64,000 bases of DNA from Bog-473 sp963706555 (GTDB lineage Bacteria > Actinomycetota > Acidimicrobiia > Acidimicrobiales > RAAP-2), in assembly GCA_963706555.1 (NCBI GenBank), contig OY970164.1, positions 310,001 to 374,000 on the forward strand, read 5' to 3'. The notes under the pieces are model-generated. The model did no database searches. It was not told the origin of the DNA and was given only the letters and a program-made list of their open reading frames with translations. Both the position numbers and the translations under genes were made by a program. Positions 25,014 to 34,340 of this stretch are shown here, piece after piece. Each line of letters begins with the position of its first letter. Position 1 is the stretch's first letter.

Positions 25014-27722
25014 TCAGCACGTAAGCGCCAAACGCGGGCTTTCGTCAGCTCCGCGACAATAACGACTAAACCACCGCTTGCTCGTCAGATATTTTGCTTG
25101 GATGTACCCTAAGGAGTGGCGCTCGATGAAATTCTCGTCGATGAGACCAGCCACAATTTGATCCGGGAATAGGGACCATTCCCTAAGAGTCGTTCGTACA
25201 AGTGCGGCTAGATTTATTCCGGAAAGCCCGACCGATCGACTTCGCAGTGACCGCCACGCGTTGCAAGTCCTATCCCCTAAGTCTTGCATCTGGTCAAGTC
25301 GCACAAAATGTACACGCTCATCCACCAACGGTATAGCGAACGGATCTATCCGCGAACGAGGTGTGGCGACGAATGTCATGCTACTGGGAGGAATCGATCG
25401 ACCAAGGTCGGCAGATGCTCCTTGAAGGTGAGTATTCGCCTCACGAATGGTCTTTGCGGACACAGAGGCGCCCTCGTTTTCTTCGCTTTTTGCCTCTATT
25501 GCGACCCACATCTCATCTCCCCATGGCCATACTGCATCTGCGCGCGCCATGGTGCTCGACTTGAACGATTCACTGGCTCCCAGGAGCTTGCCAAGTTCGA
25601 CAAGAGCCCGCTCGTAGGGCCCCGAATCCGTTTGGCCCAGTCCCGACTGCACCGCACTAATCGCACCATCAAACGTCGACTGAGTGCGTAAGTCCGTGAG
25701 CCTCCCAATGACTCCATCCACAGCTTCACGACGCAATGCGGTTTGGGCGTTCTCCACCGGGTCCGTCAGGTGTCCATCCGGAAGCGGCGAGAAATAGTCC
25801 ATCCACCTAGTTCCATGACCAGCCGAGATCGCGCGAACAAGAAACTCTCTTCTCATTGATTCGTATGCTTCCGCGTCGACTCCAGCCGTTGCGACCGCCG
25901 CATCGGCCCACGTTGCTGCGAGATAGTTCCAAAGAGCCTGATATGGCCGAGTCTCCGATCCGCCAGCCAACAATTCGATGACTTCCTTTGCTCGATCCAC
26001 TGCCAGAGGCCATTCTCCTTTCCACGCAGCCTCATTCGCTTCCACCTCTCTTCGAGCAGAACGACCTAACTGCTCGGATCCGGGCGCTGGTTCCTTCGTG
26101 AGGGTCTTGCGCAAATCAGAAATGGCTGGATCACCATCCTCAAGCCATTCATCATCCTGCTTGAGGAAATGTTCAATATTTGCTTGCATCTCGGAAACTG
26201 TTACTCCGATGCTATTTTCTAATCCGAACTCGATTTCTGCCTGTACCTCTGGGTGTGTTGATCGTTGCACCTCCCGTCGGCTCAGGAATGCGCACAGTTG
26301 TCGACCCGTGATGAGTACGAGTGCAAAATCCGAAGGATTGCGAGTCGCGCGCCCCGCCCCTTGAACTAGGCGCGCCCGCAGCCGTTCTTGCAACACTCGG
26401 ACAGCGCCAAGCGTGCCGTTCAAAAAGCGCTCTTGTAGGTCAGCGCTCACCGGAAGGCCGGCCAGTATCACCATCCGACAGTCATCGTCTGGCAGGTCGA
26501 TTCCGTCATATCGATTTGCCAAGGCTAGAACAACCCTGTCTTTGTCCGCGAAAGGAGCAAGGCTATTTTCGATGTCTGAAGGACGAAGAACCTCGAAGTC
26601 CGCCAATTTGAGCGACTCAAGGAATACATCCAACGAATTATTACTAGGACAAATGACGACGGCCTTCCCAGCACTGTCTACGATCTTTGAAATCACCTTC
26701 GGCAATAGCGCTGGTTGCATCCCCAAACAAAGATCGGGGAAGGCAAAAAGTCGTCTACCAGTTCCGTGTTCATCCCAACCGGGCGGAACGGGTAGCCGAG
26801 TGATCGATCGTCGCCCAAACGCTCGCTCCAATTCGCCGCCTTCGCCCATTGTCGCACTCATGTACAACCGCTGATTGGCGTTGGCGAACGGCGCATGCGA
26901 GAACGTCGGCGGAAACCAGGGCCGAATCAGTATGTTCTGATGAGAAACGAAGAAGAAGCAGCGATCAAGATGCGCTCGAACCATCTGAAAAGAGAAGTAC
27001 TGACTGTCTGGATACGAATAGCTCAACTCAAGAATTGATGAGATCGCCGGCAAGAGCGGCCTGAGGACAAGCGGCGAGGCGAGATACGACTCCTGCATGC
27101 GAACGGGGCCGGGGTCGTTGCTGCCGAGTAGTTGAACTACGAGGGGATCCAAGGCCAACTTCAGGTACTCAAGGCACTTGTAGTAGACCGGGTCCGTCCT
27201 TTGGATTTCGATCGACCACGCCGCCGCGACAAACTGCTCGCCAGCATGAGCATCGTCTAGAACCAGCGTCTCGGGACTTTCAAGATGCGGGTGAGAATTA
27301 AACAGGGCTGCATACGTGGTTATTGCAAACGCATCCGCTCTCTCATATCGAATGACGTCATGATCCGTCCACGATTGGTGCTTTCCAATAAGTACGACGG
27401 GTTGCACTCCATAATTCGATGCGTGTTTGGCGGCTTGTTTCGCCAATTGGGTCGTCGGGCAGAGGTAGGCAACTCGCTGAGTAAGACTCCTCCTTCGCCA
27501 CTCGGCAATGAGCATTCCAACCAAAGTCTTTCCAGCGCCTGTCGGAAGCTCAAGAGCTATATCGCTGGAGTCGTGGTGGCTGAGGTATTCACGAAGCAGA
27601 TCGCTTTGATGCGTCCACAGATACGGGGGCCCATCCTTCGGTCGTCGCAATTCGCGAAAGAGCTCCTCGGGCGAGTCCGGTGCCTCGGATGGTTGTGACG
27701 GTCTTCGGAATGGCATGGTCAA
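25014..27722 (-). CDS. SF2 DEAD/DEAH-type helicase with C-terminal PD-(D/E)xK-like motif
   Basis: The 902-residue protein begins with a full SF2 motor. It has a Q-motif-like LWTHQSDLL, Walker A ALELPTGAGKTLVGM at about residues 57-71, motif Ia-like CPTTQLAKQ, Walker B TLVLDDAHAGE and motif VI LVQGAGRATRNPSDFALV. The C-terminal about 300 residues hold WPWGDEMWVAIEAKSEENEG, where Asp, then Glu-Ala-Lys, fits a PD-(D/E)xK nuclease strand pair. Single-gene helicase-nuclease fusions of this kind are frequent in phage defence. It stands alone, with no partner within 300 bp, in an accessory region full of IS scars. Defence is inferred; DNA repair is the alternative. Confidence 0.8.
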   Translation of the reverse strand: MTMPFRRPSQPSEAPDSPEELFRELRRPKDGPPYLWTHQSDLLREYLSHHDSSDIALELPTGAGKTLVGMLIAEWRRRSLTQRVAYLCPTTQLAKQAAKHASNYGVQPVVLIGKHQSWTDHDVIRYERADAFAITTYAALFNSHPHLESPETLVLDDAHAGEQFVAAAWSIEIQRTDPVYYKCLEYLKLALDPLVVQLLGSNDPGPVRMQESYLASPLVLRPLLPAISSILELSYSYPDSQYFSFQMVRAHLDRCFFFVSHQNILIRPWFPPTFSHAPFANANQRLYMSATMGEGGELERAFGRRSITRLPVPPGWDEHGTGRRLFAFPDLCLGMQPALLPKVISKIVDSAGKAVVICPSNNSLDVFLESLKLADFEVLRPSDIENSLAPFADKDRVVLALANRYDGIDLPDDDCRMVILAGLPVSADLQERFLNGTLGAVRVLQERLRARLVQGAGRATRNPSDFALVLITGRQLCAFLSRREVQRSTHPEVQAEIEFGLENSIGVTVSEMQANIEHFLKQDDEWLEDGDPAISDLRKTLTKEPAPGSEQLGRSARREVEANEAAWKGEWPLAVDRAKEVIELLAGGSETRPYQALWNYLAATWADAAVATAGVDAEAYESMRREFLVRAISAGHGTRWMDYFSPLPDGHLTDPVENAQTALRREAVDGVIGRLTDLRTQSTFDGAISAVQSGLGQTDSGPYERALVELGKLLGASESFKSSTMARADAVWPWGDEMWVAIEAKSEENEGASVSAKTIREANTHLQGASADLGRSIPPSSMTFVATPRSRIDPFAIPLVDERVHFVRLDQMQDLGDRTCNAWRSLRSRSVGLSGINLAALVRTTLREWSLFPDQIVAGLIDENFIERHSLGYIQAKYLTSKRWFSRYCRGADESPRLALTC

Positions 27723-28029
27723 AAGCTCCGGACGAATATTCAGGTGACCCGCGCGCCTGCACTAGGTGTGCGGCGTGAGGCCCCTCACCATACCGCAGTT
27801 CCCCAGGTCACAGGCTCAATCGCGTCGGGCCAGACATTTCATCGTCGTTGGCGGGCGAGAACGCGTCTGGTGGCGATAGTCCACGCCTATTTCCGGAGAT
27901 CCACTCTTGAGATTTCAGCGTCCGAAGGTCTAACGGAGTGCAGCTGTCTTGGCAATCTGTGCCCCCGGGGTCATGCTCCCTGGCCCGTATCGACGGACAG
28001 GAACCCGCTTGTCTCCGAAGTTCAGGCGC
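27723..28029. other. Upstream region of helicase gene
   Basis: No convincing gene. The promoter of the minus-strand helicase should lie here. Short plus-strand frames lack protein-like composition. Confidence 0.35.
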
Positions 28030-28416
28030 TCAGCCTGTCGCCAACGCGTCAACTGCCAGCGCGGAAAGGAACTCAAGGTTTTCATCGCTGATTGTGAAGC
28101 CCAAATCGTTTGCTGCATCCTTGAACGCTGACTTCACGATCCAAACCGCCAGCGGCTTCACAAATTGCAGCCGCAAAGTCCGATCCAGAAGTTCTTCGGG
28201 AACTGACTCTTCATTTCGTTCGCGACACGAGTGAATTCGGCATAGTACGAGCGGTTCTGCTGCTGAAGGACCGCCGCTAGCCAGTTGCGGACATCCAGTC
28301 TCCAGCCGGTCAGTTGGGTTTGCTGGGGCATCGTCACTGCCCTCAGAACTTTCCGGTGGTCTGCTTGCGGGCGCAGAATTCACAGAGTCGATATCCGCCA
28401 TCGCCGGCTTTCGCAT
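28030..28416 (-). CDS. Unknown protein with conserved-looking C-terminal helices
   Basis: The frame allows up to 128 residues. The first about 55 are Ser/Pro/Glu rich and overlap the upstream small gene, so the true start may be later. The C-terminal part (RTLRLQFVKPLAVWIVKSAF, then DAANDLGFTISDENLEFLSA) looks like folded helices. It overlaps the end of the next gene upstream by about 74 bp, so one of the two starts is wrong or the genes are coupled. No motif or family recognised. Confidence 0.4.
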   Translation of the reverse strand: MRKPAMADIDSVNSAPASRPPESSEGSDDAPANPTDRLETGCPQLASGGPSAAEPLVLCRIHSCRERNEESVPEELLDRTLRLQFVKPLAVWIVKSAFKDAANDLGFTISDENLEFLSALAVDALATG

Positions 28417-28519
28417 TGCCGTCTTTGATGACTCGCTCGCCTGCGGGGCAGTCGTCGTAAATGTGGTGCACCGGATCTTGAGGATCGGTATCGGAGTGGT
28501 ATGGGTTGACTTGGGCCAT
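28343..28519 (-). CDS. Small protein with His/Cys metal-site pattern
   Basis: Start at ATG 28519, giving 58 residues: MAQVNPYHSDTDPQDPVHHI, then YDDCPAGERV and GYRLCEFCARK near the end. The one Cys plus C-x2-C, with nearby His-His, suggests a zinc knuckle. Such small proteins are widespread as unknowns. An in-frame ATG 24 codons upstream exists, but the intervening sequence looks like leader. Function unknown. Confidence 0.55.
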   Translation of the reverse strand: MAQVNPYHSDTDPQDPVHHIYDDCPAGERVIKDGNAKAGDGGYRLCEFCARKQTTGKF

Positions 28520-28591
28520 AGGAGCCTCTTTCATCTTCTGACGAACGTGTGTTCGATAGTAGCAGCGCGGTGCCGCTTCGAATCCGAGCAT

Positions 28592-28917
28592 GCCGTAAGG
28601 CTGTAACAGTTCCGCGCAAAGTCGCCCTGACCTAGGATTATGTCGCCGAGATCTTAGGGCCGACGATTGGGGTGAGCTTGGATACAGAGTTCTCCCGCGT
28701 TCCGAGCTCCTGGGCCTAAGCCGAAAATGCGACAGAGCGACATTATGTCGCCTAGCAGTACATTACGGCAGATCGCACGTTCTCATCGTGTCCTTGGCGA
28801 AAGTTTGGTGCCGCTCATCTGGCCACTACAACCACAGTTGCATTCCCATGCCGGATCTCCTTTTTCGCAGTGTTTCTCGACTACCGTCCGCTCCATGATT
28901 GCGTTCGAGTCGCCAGA
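28592..28917. other. Divergent promoter region between small Cys protein and nuclease operon
   Basis: No gene supported. The stretch separates the minus-strand small gene from the plus-strand two-gene operon and should hold promoters for both. Direct short repeats of the type ATTATGTCGCC occur twice (28636-28650 and 28742-28752 regions), which could be operator sites, but this is weak. Confidence 0.3.
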
Positions 28918-29913
28918 ATGGAACTGACGCTTCACGGGCGTCCGGTCCACACGGTTTTCGACCTACTGGGCAAGAAGGAGAACGACCTCACCTTCTGTCT
29001 CGGCTGGGCCCTGGCCAATGTGCCGTCGTTCACGACTGCGCTGATGGACGATGTGCTCGGATCGAATTGTGGGGAAGTGCAATCAATCCTGCTGCAGGAG
29101 CGCGACGCGACCGGAATCACCGACATTGAGATTCTCACCCCCAAGGCCCACTTGATAATCGAGGCCAAGCGGGCTTGGGAGATTCCGGGGATCGATCAAC
29201 TCCAGCGTTACGCCGGACGATTGATGTCGTCACAGCTGTCGACCAAACGCCTGCTGGCACTGACTGACAGCTCCAACGAGTTTGCCCGACTGCGTTTGCC
29301 TGAACGGGTCTTGGGGGTCGAGGTCGACCATCGTTCATGGGCCGACATGGTGGCCCATGCCAACACCGCTTGTCACGGAACCGGAACGCATCAAGAGCGG
29401 CATTTGGCCCGACAACTTGTCACCTACCTCAGAGGAGTCACCACCGTGCAGGACTTGACTTCGAATATCGCCTACTGCGTATCCCTTGGTGCAACGTACG
29501 TGGAGGTAGATCGACCGCTCAAACCGAGAGAAGTGCTGGAGCGGAATATCTACTTTCATCCATTCGGTTGGAATGACGCTCGTTGGCCAAAAGTCCCCGA
29601 TAATTTCTTGGCTCTTCGTTGGAGTGGGCACATTCAACAAGTGCGTCACGTTGAGCGGACGGAGGTTGTTGCCGATCTGCGTTCCGTTATTCCGGAGTTT
29701 CCGTCACTCGATGACCCTGATCGCCCATATCTGGTCTACTACCTTGGGCCTCCAATTCCCCTGCTGGCACCGCTTCCCTCCGGAGTGGGCGACGACGGCA
29801 AGCGGATCAACTATCAGTCCAATCGCTTCCGTGTCGCAGTGGATCTCATCCTCACGTGTGGATCGGTGCGTGAGGCCATCGATCAGACTCGCGTTCGGCT
29901 GAACGGAAGCTGA
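28918..29913 (+). CDS. PD-(D/E)xK-fold nuclease-like protein (candidate defence gene 1)
   Basis: The preferred start is ATG 28918 (MELTLHGRPVHTVFDLLGKK); the frame opens 16 codons earlier. The 331-residue protein carries TGITDIEILTPKAHLIIEAK, then RAWEIPGIDQLQRYAGRL. The Asp near residue 68 and Glu-Ala-Lys near 82-84 match the catalytic PD-(D/E)xK pattern, followed by an amphipathic helix with Gln as in DUF4263/Mrr-like nucleases. The C-terminal half (YCVSLGATYVEVDRPLKPRE) is of unknown type. Its stop is 3 bp before the next gene, so both are made together. A nuclease effector in phage defence is the best guess. Confidence 0.7.
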   Translation: MELTLHGRPVHTVFDLLGKKENDLTFCLGWALANVPSFTTALMDDVLGSNCGEVQSILLQERDATGITDIEILTPKAHLIIEAKRAWEIPGIDQLQRYAGRLMSSQLSTKRLLALTDSSNEFARLRLPERVLGVEVDHRSWADMVAHANTACHGTGTHQERHLARQLVTYLRGVTTVQDLTSNIAYCVSLGATYVEVDRPLKPREVLERNIYFHPFGWNDARWPKVPDNFLALRWSGHIQQVRHVERTEVVADLRSVIPEFPSLDDPDRPYLVYYLGPPIPLLAPLPSGVGDDGKRINYQSNRFRVAVDLILTCGSVREAIDQTRVRLNGS

Positions 29914-29916
29914 TCC

Positions 29917-30672
29917 ATGACCAACCGAATCGAGGACCTCCTTCAAAGACGCACCGACCTCTCCACCTTCTTGGTCCACTTGACCAAGGATTACGACGGA
30001 CACACCGCTATCGACAACCTCAAGCGAATCCTGGATCGTATTTCCATCGAAGCGCGTTCAGTGTTCGGAATGGGAAGGGACTTTGCAACCGGAGATCAGC
30101 ATTTTCAGGAGTCTCAGAAGGTGGTGTGCTTCACCGAAACTCCACTCGAGCACGTATGGATGATGTGTTCAGCCATTGAAGGTCGAGAGCACGGATTGTC
30201 ACCCTATGGAGTGGCTGTCACCAAGGCATGGGCTCGTCGCAATCGGGTCAATCCAGTCTGGTACTTGGACATCACCCCGGGCCATACCTGGCTCACCAAT
30301 CCGATCAATAGTCTCCGTCAACTTGCAAACGATGACGCGGTTGCGACAGGACAGTCGCTAGCCGACTACGACATTGCTCGACTGCTTCCGTTCATTGAAC
30401 AAATGGGGCCAATGACCAATGGAGGTAGGAAGGAGTTCTGGTGGGAGCGAGAGTGGCGACACGTGGACCACATCCAGTTGCCTTGGCCCCACATAGTGGC
30501 CGTCTTCGCTCCTGAAGCCGATCATCGAGCACTCCGCAGATTTATGATCGACACCTCAGCTGCGAACTACGACAAGCCACCGCTACTCGATCCGCAGTGG
30601 GGATTGGAACGGATGATCGGACAACTCAGGGGTATCCATCCTGACGATGCCGGACCCATTCCGCGCTACTAA
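29917..30672 (+). CDS. AbiGi-like protein (candidate defence gene 2)
   Basis: The 251-residue protein starts 3 bp after the nuclease-like gene with a GGAAGC site overlapping its end. It resembles the AbiGi (abortive infection) family: FLVHLTKDYDGHTAIDNLKRIL near the N-terminus (LTK motif plus helix), then VVCFTETPLEHVWMMC and YGVAVTKAWARRNRVNPVWY, and later KEFWWEREWRHVD. Related domains show ADP-ribosyltransferase-like features, with a Cys-Phe-Thr-Glu strand and a WWEREWR motif. In known AbiG the AbiGi part pairs with AbiGii. Here the partner is instead a PD-(D/E)xK protein, so the pairing looks different. The assignment is from memory of motifs only. Confidence 0.6.
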   Translation: MTNRIEDLLQRRTDLSTFLVHLTKDYDGHTAIDNLKRILDRISIEARSVFGMGRDFATGDQHFQESQKVVCFTETPLEHVWMMCSAIEGREHGLSPYGVAVTKAWARRNRVNPVWYLDITPGHTWLTNPINSLRQLANDDAVATGQSLADYDIARLLPFIEQMGPMTNGGRKEFWWEREWRHVDHIQLPWPHIVAVFAPEADHRALRRFMIDTSAANYDKPPLLDPQWGLERMIGQLRGIHPDDAGPIPRY

Positions 30673-30754
30673 ACGAAGACGGGACCGTCGACAGTTTGAT
30701 AAATGGCTGCCGAGTTGGTGCCGGGGCGTTCGCAAGCCCCCCCTCGTCCCAGGG

Positions 30755-31198
30755 TCAGGCTGCCTCCAGCTCCTCTCGGTTCAAGAGCGCCTCGTGGCGC
30801 TCGATGTCGGTCAGCCAGAGGGCGTTGGGGCGGTCTGCGGTGAAGTCGCGGCCCACCAGATCATCGTGCACCGGTGGTCCAGCCTTCTTGGAAAGGCCCT
30901 TTTTCTTGGCAAAGACGCTCCAGATGCCCTGCTGCCAACACAGTCGCCACACCCGGCGCTCGCTGACAGCGAAGCCGGCGTTGGCCAGATCGTCGGAGAT
31001 GAAGCGATACCCGAAGGCCGGGTCATCGTCGTGAATGTCAATGGCGGCATTGATGAGGTGCGCCTCCTCCCAGTCGCGTTGGCTCACCGGATTGTGGCGC
31101 CACTTGTTGAAGGCTTGAGGGGAGAAGCCCAGCACCCGGCAGGTCACCGTGACGGGGATCCCGTCGGAGGCAAGGTCGAGGACCAGCGGGTTCTTCAT
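30755..31198 (-). pseudogene. IS3-family transposase orfB, truncated
   Basis: The 147-residue frame starts MKNPLVLDLASDGIPVTVTC and contains VLGFSPQAFNKWRHNPVSQR and FGYRFISDDLANAGFAVSER, typical of the N-terminal part of IS3-type OrfB. It reaches DRPNALWLTDI, where the first catalytic Asp of the DDE core should be, then jumps to ERHEALLNREELEAA, which belongs near the end of such genes. So about 150 residues including the rest of the DDE core are deleted. It overlaps the end of the orfA remnant (ATGA), as in IS3 elements. Confidence 0.75.
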
Positions 31199-31470
31199 TT
31201 TGGGGGCAGCTCCTTGGCGAAATAGGCCACCGCCCGGCGCAGGATCTCGATTTCCTGCTCGAGGAGCCGAGTCCGTTTCTTGAGCTCTCGGATCTCGGCT
31301 GCCTCGCCGGAGGTGACGCCGGGCTTCACCCCATCTTCGATGTCGGCTTCAGCCAGTTGGCCAAGGTGGCATCGGAGATCCCGAAGTCCTTGGCGATCTG
31401 AACCAGTGACCTCTCTCGCTTGCGAGCGACCCGGACTACGTCAGCGCGGAACTCCGCGGGATATGGAAAC
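31195..31470 (-). pseudogene. IS3-family transposase orfA, frameshifted
   Basis: In one frame the sequence reads VARKRERSLVQIAKDFGISD, then ATLANWL, a helix-turn-helix typical of IS3 OrfA. It shifts frame near 31343 and continues as GEAAEIRELKKRTRLLEQEI, then EILRRAVAYFAKELPPK, the leucine-zipper end of OrfA, stopping at 31195. No single frame is intact and the start codon is lost. With the deleted orfB it forms a dead IS3 copy directly after the candidate defence operon. Confidence 0.7.
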
Positions 31471-31625
31471 CTTCAGCAGACCCAAACGCCGAAGCGAGGG
31501 AATTGCGTGACGGCTGACGGTTGTCCTTGTACTACCTGTATTTGTCGGAATCGCATTCGTGCTGGGGATGTTGATCTTTCGTTGTCGGCCCGATTCCAGG
31601 CATCGTCTGGCTCAGACGCAAAGAC

Positions 31626-31862
31626 ATGCGGACCTTGAAGCCGTTTCGTGAGAATGCGTACAAATGTATGGTGCAGCTGGCGGATGCCGCGTTGGTCGTG
31701 ACGGATCTTTGGTCAAGTCGTTCCCCAGACCCCGAAGCGACTGAAGGTTCCATCCGGGTTCCAAATCAGCGCCATCGAGGGCCTGTAGGAGCGCTCGTGA
31801 TTATCTTTGCCGTGCTGTTGGCCGTATTCGTCGCTTGGCCTCGTCCATGGCTTCAGCCATGA
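31626..31862 (+). CDS. Possible small single-span membrane protein
   Basis: The 78-residue frame ends with a hydrophobic helix (GALVIIFAVLLAVFVAWPRP). The N-terminal part is polar (KPFRENAYKCMVQLADAALV). There is no clear ribosome binding site and no known family. It lies between the IS3 scar and the AT-rich patch. The surrounding 31471-31625 and 31863-31923 hold nothing else I can support. Confidence 0.3.
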   Translation: MRTLKPFRENAYKCMVQLADAALVVTDLWSSRSPDPEATEGSIRVPNQRHRGPVGALVIIFAVLLAVFVAWPRPWLQP

Positions 31863-31923
31863 GGGAACTCCATGAAAACGCAGAAGAACTCCGTGTCCGA
31901 TTCCGCCTTTGGCCGCCCCTACA

Positions 31924-32313
31924 TCACTTCTTGCTATCTCTGTCAGCGAACACCAACTGACTGAACTCCTGGATCAACCGATCCTCTGAAGATTCGTCGT
32001 TTCGAAGCACGATGTCAGCGACTTTCCTTTGTATTTTTTCTCTTTGCGCCGTTATCTTTATGTCGCGATACCTCTTGAGAACTCTATCAAACGCTTGTAA
32101 AATGTCGGTCATCTCTTCTTCGGTAGCTGTTTCTACTGGATAATCAAAAGTCTCAATATTCTCGACCACATACTCTCCACCTCTCAGCGTAGTAAAGCTG
32201 TGGCTGTCGATCCAATCATCAATCTCGTTAGTAGGAATTTGCTTTCTAGCCATTTGGGACATATTGCCGCCGGTCGAACTCGGTGACGCGCTCATTGCTT
32301 TCTCCTCCACCAT
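31924..32313 (-). CDS. Unknown acidic protein in AT-rich patch
   Basis: The 129-residue protein is mostly helical and highly charged: ATEEEMTDILQAFDRVLKRY, then DIKITAQREKIQRKVADIVL. A short folded N-terminal part contains NEIDDWIDSHSFTTLRGGEY. Base composition is visibly more AT-rich than the flanks, suggesting transfer. It lies 38 bp downstream of the frameshifted membrane-protein gene on the same strand, and they are likely one unit. A later start at MSQMARKQIPTNEID is possible. Function unknown. Confidence 0.55.
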   Translation of the reverse strand: MVEEKAMSASPSSTGGNMSQMARKQIPTNEIDDWIDSHSFTTLRGGEYVVENIETFDYPVETATEEEMTDILQAFDRVLKRYRDIKITAQREKIQRKVADIVLRNDESSEDRLIQEFSQLVFADRDSKK

Positions 32314-32351
32314 TGTAAATCAATGTGTTGACCCGTCATATTGTAAAATCG

Positions 32352-33843
32352 TCAACCGTTGTCGCCATCTTTAACCTTGTTATAGTCTCCGACTCCATGC
32401 ATGAGCTTCAAGATCAGCACGACCGACATAGCAATACTTCCAGCCGCCAAAAGCAATAAAATAGACTGGACTAGCCAACTCATTCTTTCAGACAGTTCAC
32501 CAGATAACTGAGCCGCCGTAAGAGTCAGTGCCCCACTATACGCAAACGCTCCTGATCCTAGCAATCCCAGTTTTGACGCTAGCGGCGCTGTTAGAAGTTC
32601 TGACCTATCCAGCGACGGTTGAATCCAAAAGGAAACCGTACCAGGAATTGCGAGGAGAATGGCCGTAATACCGAGGTCAACGCCACCATGGATGAGTGCG
32701 TGTCTGGCTGAAAACGCTATAACTGCTAACGTAGCAGTTATGAGGAACGACACTAACGATACCACACCTAGGCTTCCGGGCAAACGTTCATAGAAGACGA
32801 TCCTCGAAAACACGGCGAAATGTTGCCGATCTTGAAGACCGTGCAAATAAAGATGAGCATAGTTCGCTCCTCGTTCATGAGCTCCCCGATAATCAAGTCC
32901 CCTTTCTCTTTCTCCGCGCCCAAGGTGCCATTCCTGGAGGACTACCTTCTCAGGAGATTTCTTGTCGGAGGCATAGCGCTTTGGATCATAAAGGACGTAC
33001 TGATCGCTGCAATAGTTTCCAGGGGGCACAACCATTCGGAAATGGTAGCTAGGTGCAACAAACGCGAGTGGGATGCCGAGCCTGAAAGAAAAGGGATGCT
33101 GACCCAGTAGTCGTCGAATTCTCCTCCAACTCCGACGAGATCCCCCTTCTTCGAAATATTGCGGATGCCCCCGATATGATGAATCATATTCATACTTTAT
33201 AAGCACCTTCTCTAACGGTCCGGCGGCTACCTCTACCGTTATTAGGTAGTTCTTGGCGAAGAATCCGGCGAGCCTTCTGAGGCTCTTCGCCAACTTCTGA
33301 TCCAGACCAAGCTGGGCCGTTCTGTGCTTTGAAAGGAGCGCCCTTACGATAGCCGTTCCCGATTTTTCCGAGTACAGGGGAATCGACTTAATGACTTCTC
33401 GCAGGTCAGATAGCTCCTGTTCGGAACTAGATCGGTTCGGAGAACCTACAACACATCGTTCAAACTCTGTATCGATTAACAATGTAGCAAGAGCCTTGTT
33501 TTCGTCTTGGGACAATACGGACAATTTCCGTCCCGTACTGTCCTGGACACCAAAGTTGTCAAATAGACGCCCGCGTTTTTGCCCGGAGAACCGGTATCAA
33601 ACTTCGATCATTTCTCGGGATGAGAAGGCCGTCCGCCGATTCCTTAGTCTTCTCCTCGGTTGGAAGTGGGTCAGCCGGAACGGTTAGATCTACAGAAATC
33701 GACCGACTTATGACATCGTCATGAATGTCAACCGTTTCGATAATCCGGTGCGCGAACTGACTATACCGGTGAAATAGGACCAAATATCTATGCAACACAT
33801 TCGCTGGGACCCGACTCTGAAGTAGGTCCAACTGAGATGTCAT
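32352..33843 (-). pseudogene. Membrane protein with one frameshift (unknown family)
   Basis: Two adjacent frames belong to one gene. The first (33843 to 33559) begins MTSQLDLLQSRVPANVLHRY and ends RAKTRASI at a TGA. Skipping one base there (tct-a-ttt-gac) continues in the next frame as FDNFGVQDSTGRKLSVLSQD, then ENKALATLL, through to 32352. The joined product is about 495 residues. The N-terminal about 290 are soluble, with a repeated LTV/ITV strand pattern. Four hydrophobic helices follow at the C-terminus (SLVSFLITATLAVIAFSA to SIAMSVVLILKLMH). AT-rich composition suggests transfer. The join reads ATT TGA C, but no other recoding signal is seen. Confidence 0.65.
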
Positions 33844-34340
33844 GACCTAGTGCCGTTTCAACGAAGGTATCCACGGTTGGCATGCATTTTCGGCAAAGTC
33901 TTCCTGACAGAGTCAACGCTCACGAAGCCTGGCCTAATCGACTCGGAATACCGCGCCATCCCTTTCCTCCGTCTTCGGTACCAAAGGCAAGAGATTATCT
34001 ACCGATCGTTACCAACCTGAAATTCGATCGATTGAGGGCCTTCACAGCGACCAGATGGAGAGTAGACACAGTCCGCGGGTCGGGTTCATATCGCAGAATT
34101 GATGACCCAAATCCGACCGTCGCCATACAGCAGAGAAGAAAAGGGGCACTCAGATCTGCCTGTTGGGTCCGACCTCGCCCAGCGGCCGGCTCGTTCTGCG
34201 TAGCCGTTTGGCAGATCTTGAACCACTTCGCTTTTGCCGTAAGGCTCCTTGGACGAGGCGCCCTTGGGCCGGTACATGTCGGCAGCTGGATCCGGTGAAG
34301 AAGTGGCGCTTCGCCGGCTGCCATGAGGAGGACAAAAGTC
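33844..34340. other. Stretch without a supportable gene
   Basis: Several overlapping short frames are present on both strands, but none has a convincing start or motif. The last about 60 bp lead into a recombinase fragment (GAGGAGGACAAAAGTC before ATG 34341). This may be old flank of a lost element. Confidence 0.35.

Noticed and set aside
33555..33575. Programmed +1 frameshift like that of prfB
   Set aside because: Only the TGA C part agrees; no upstream stimulator is seen, so an indel is more economical.
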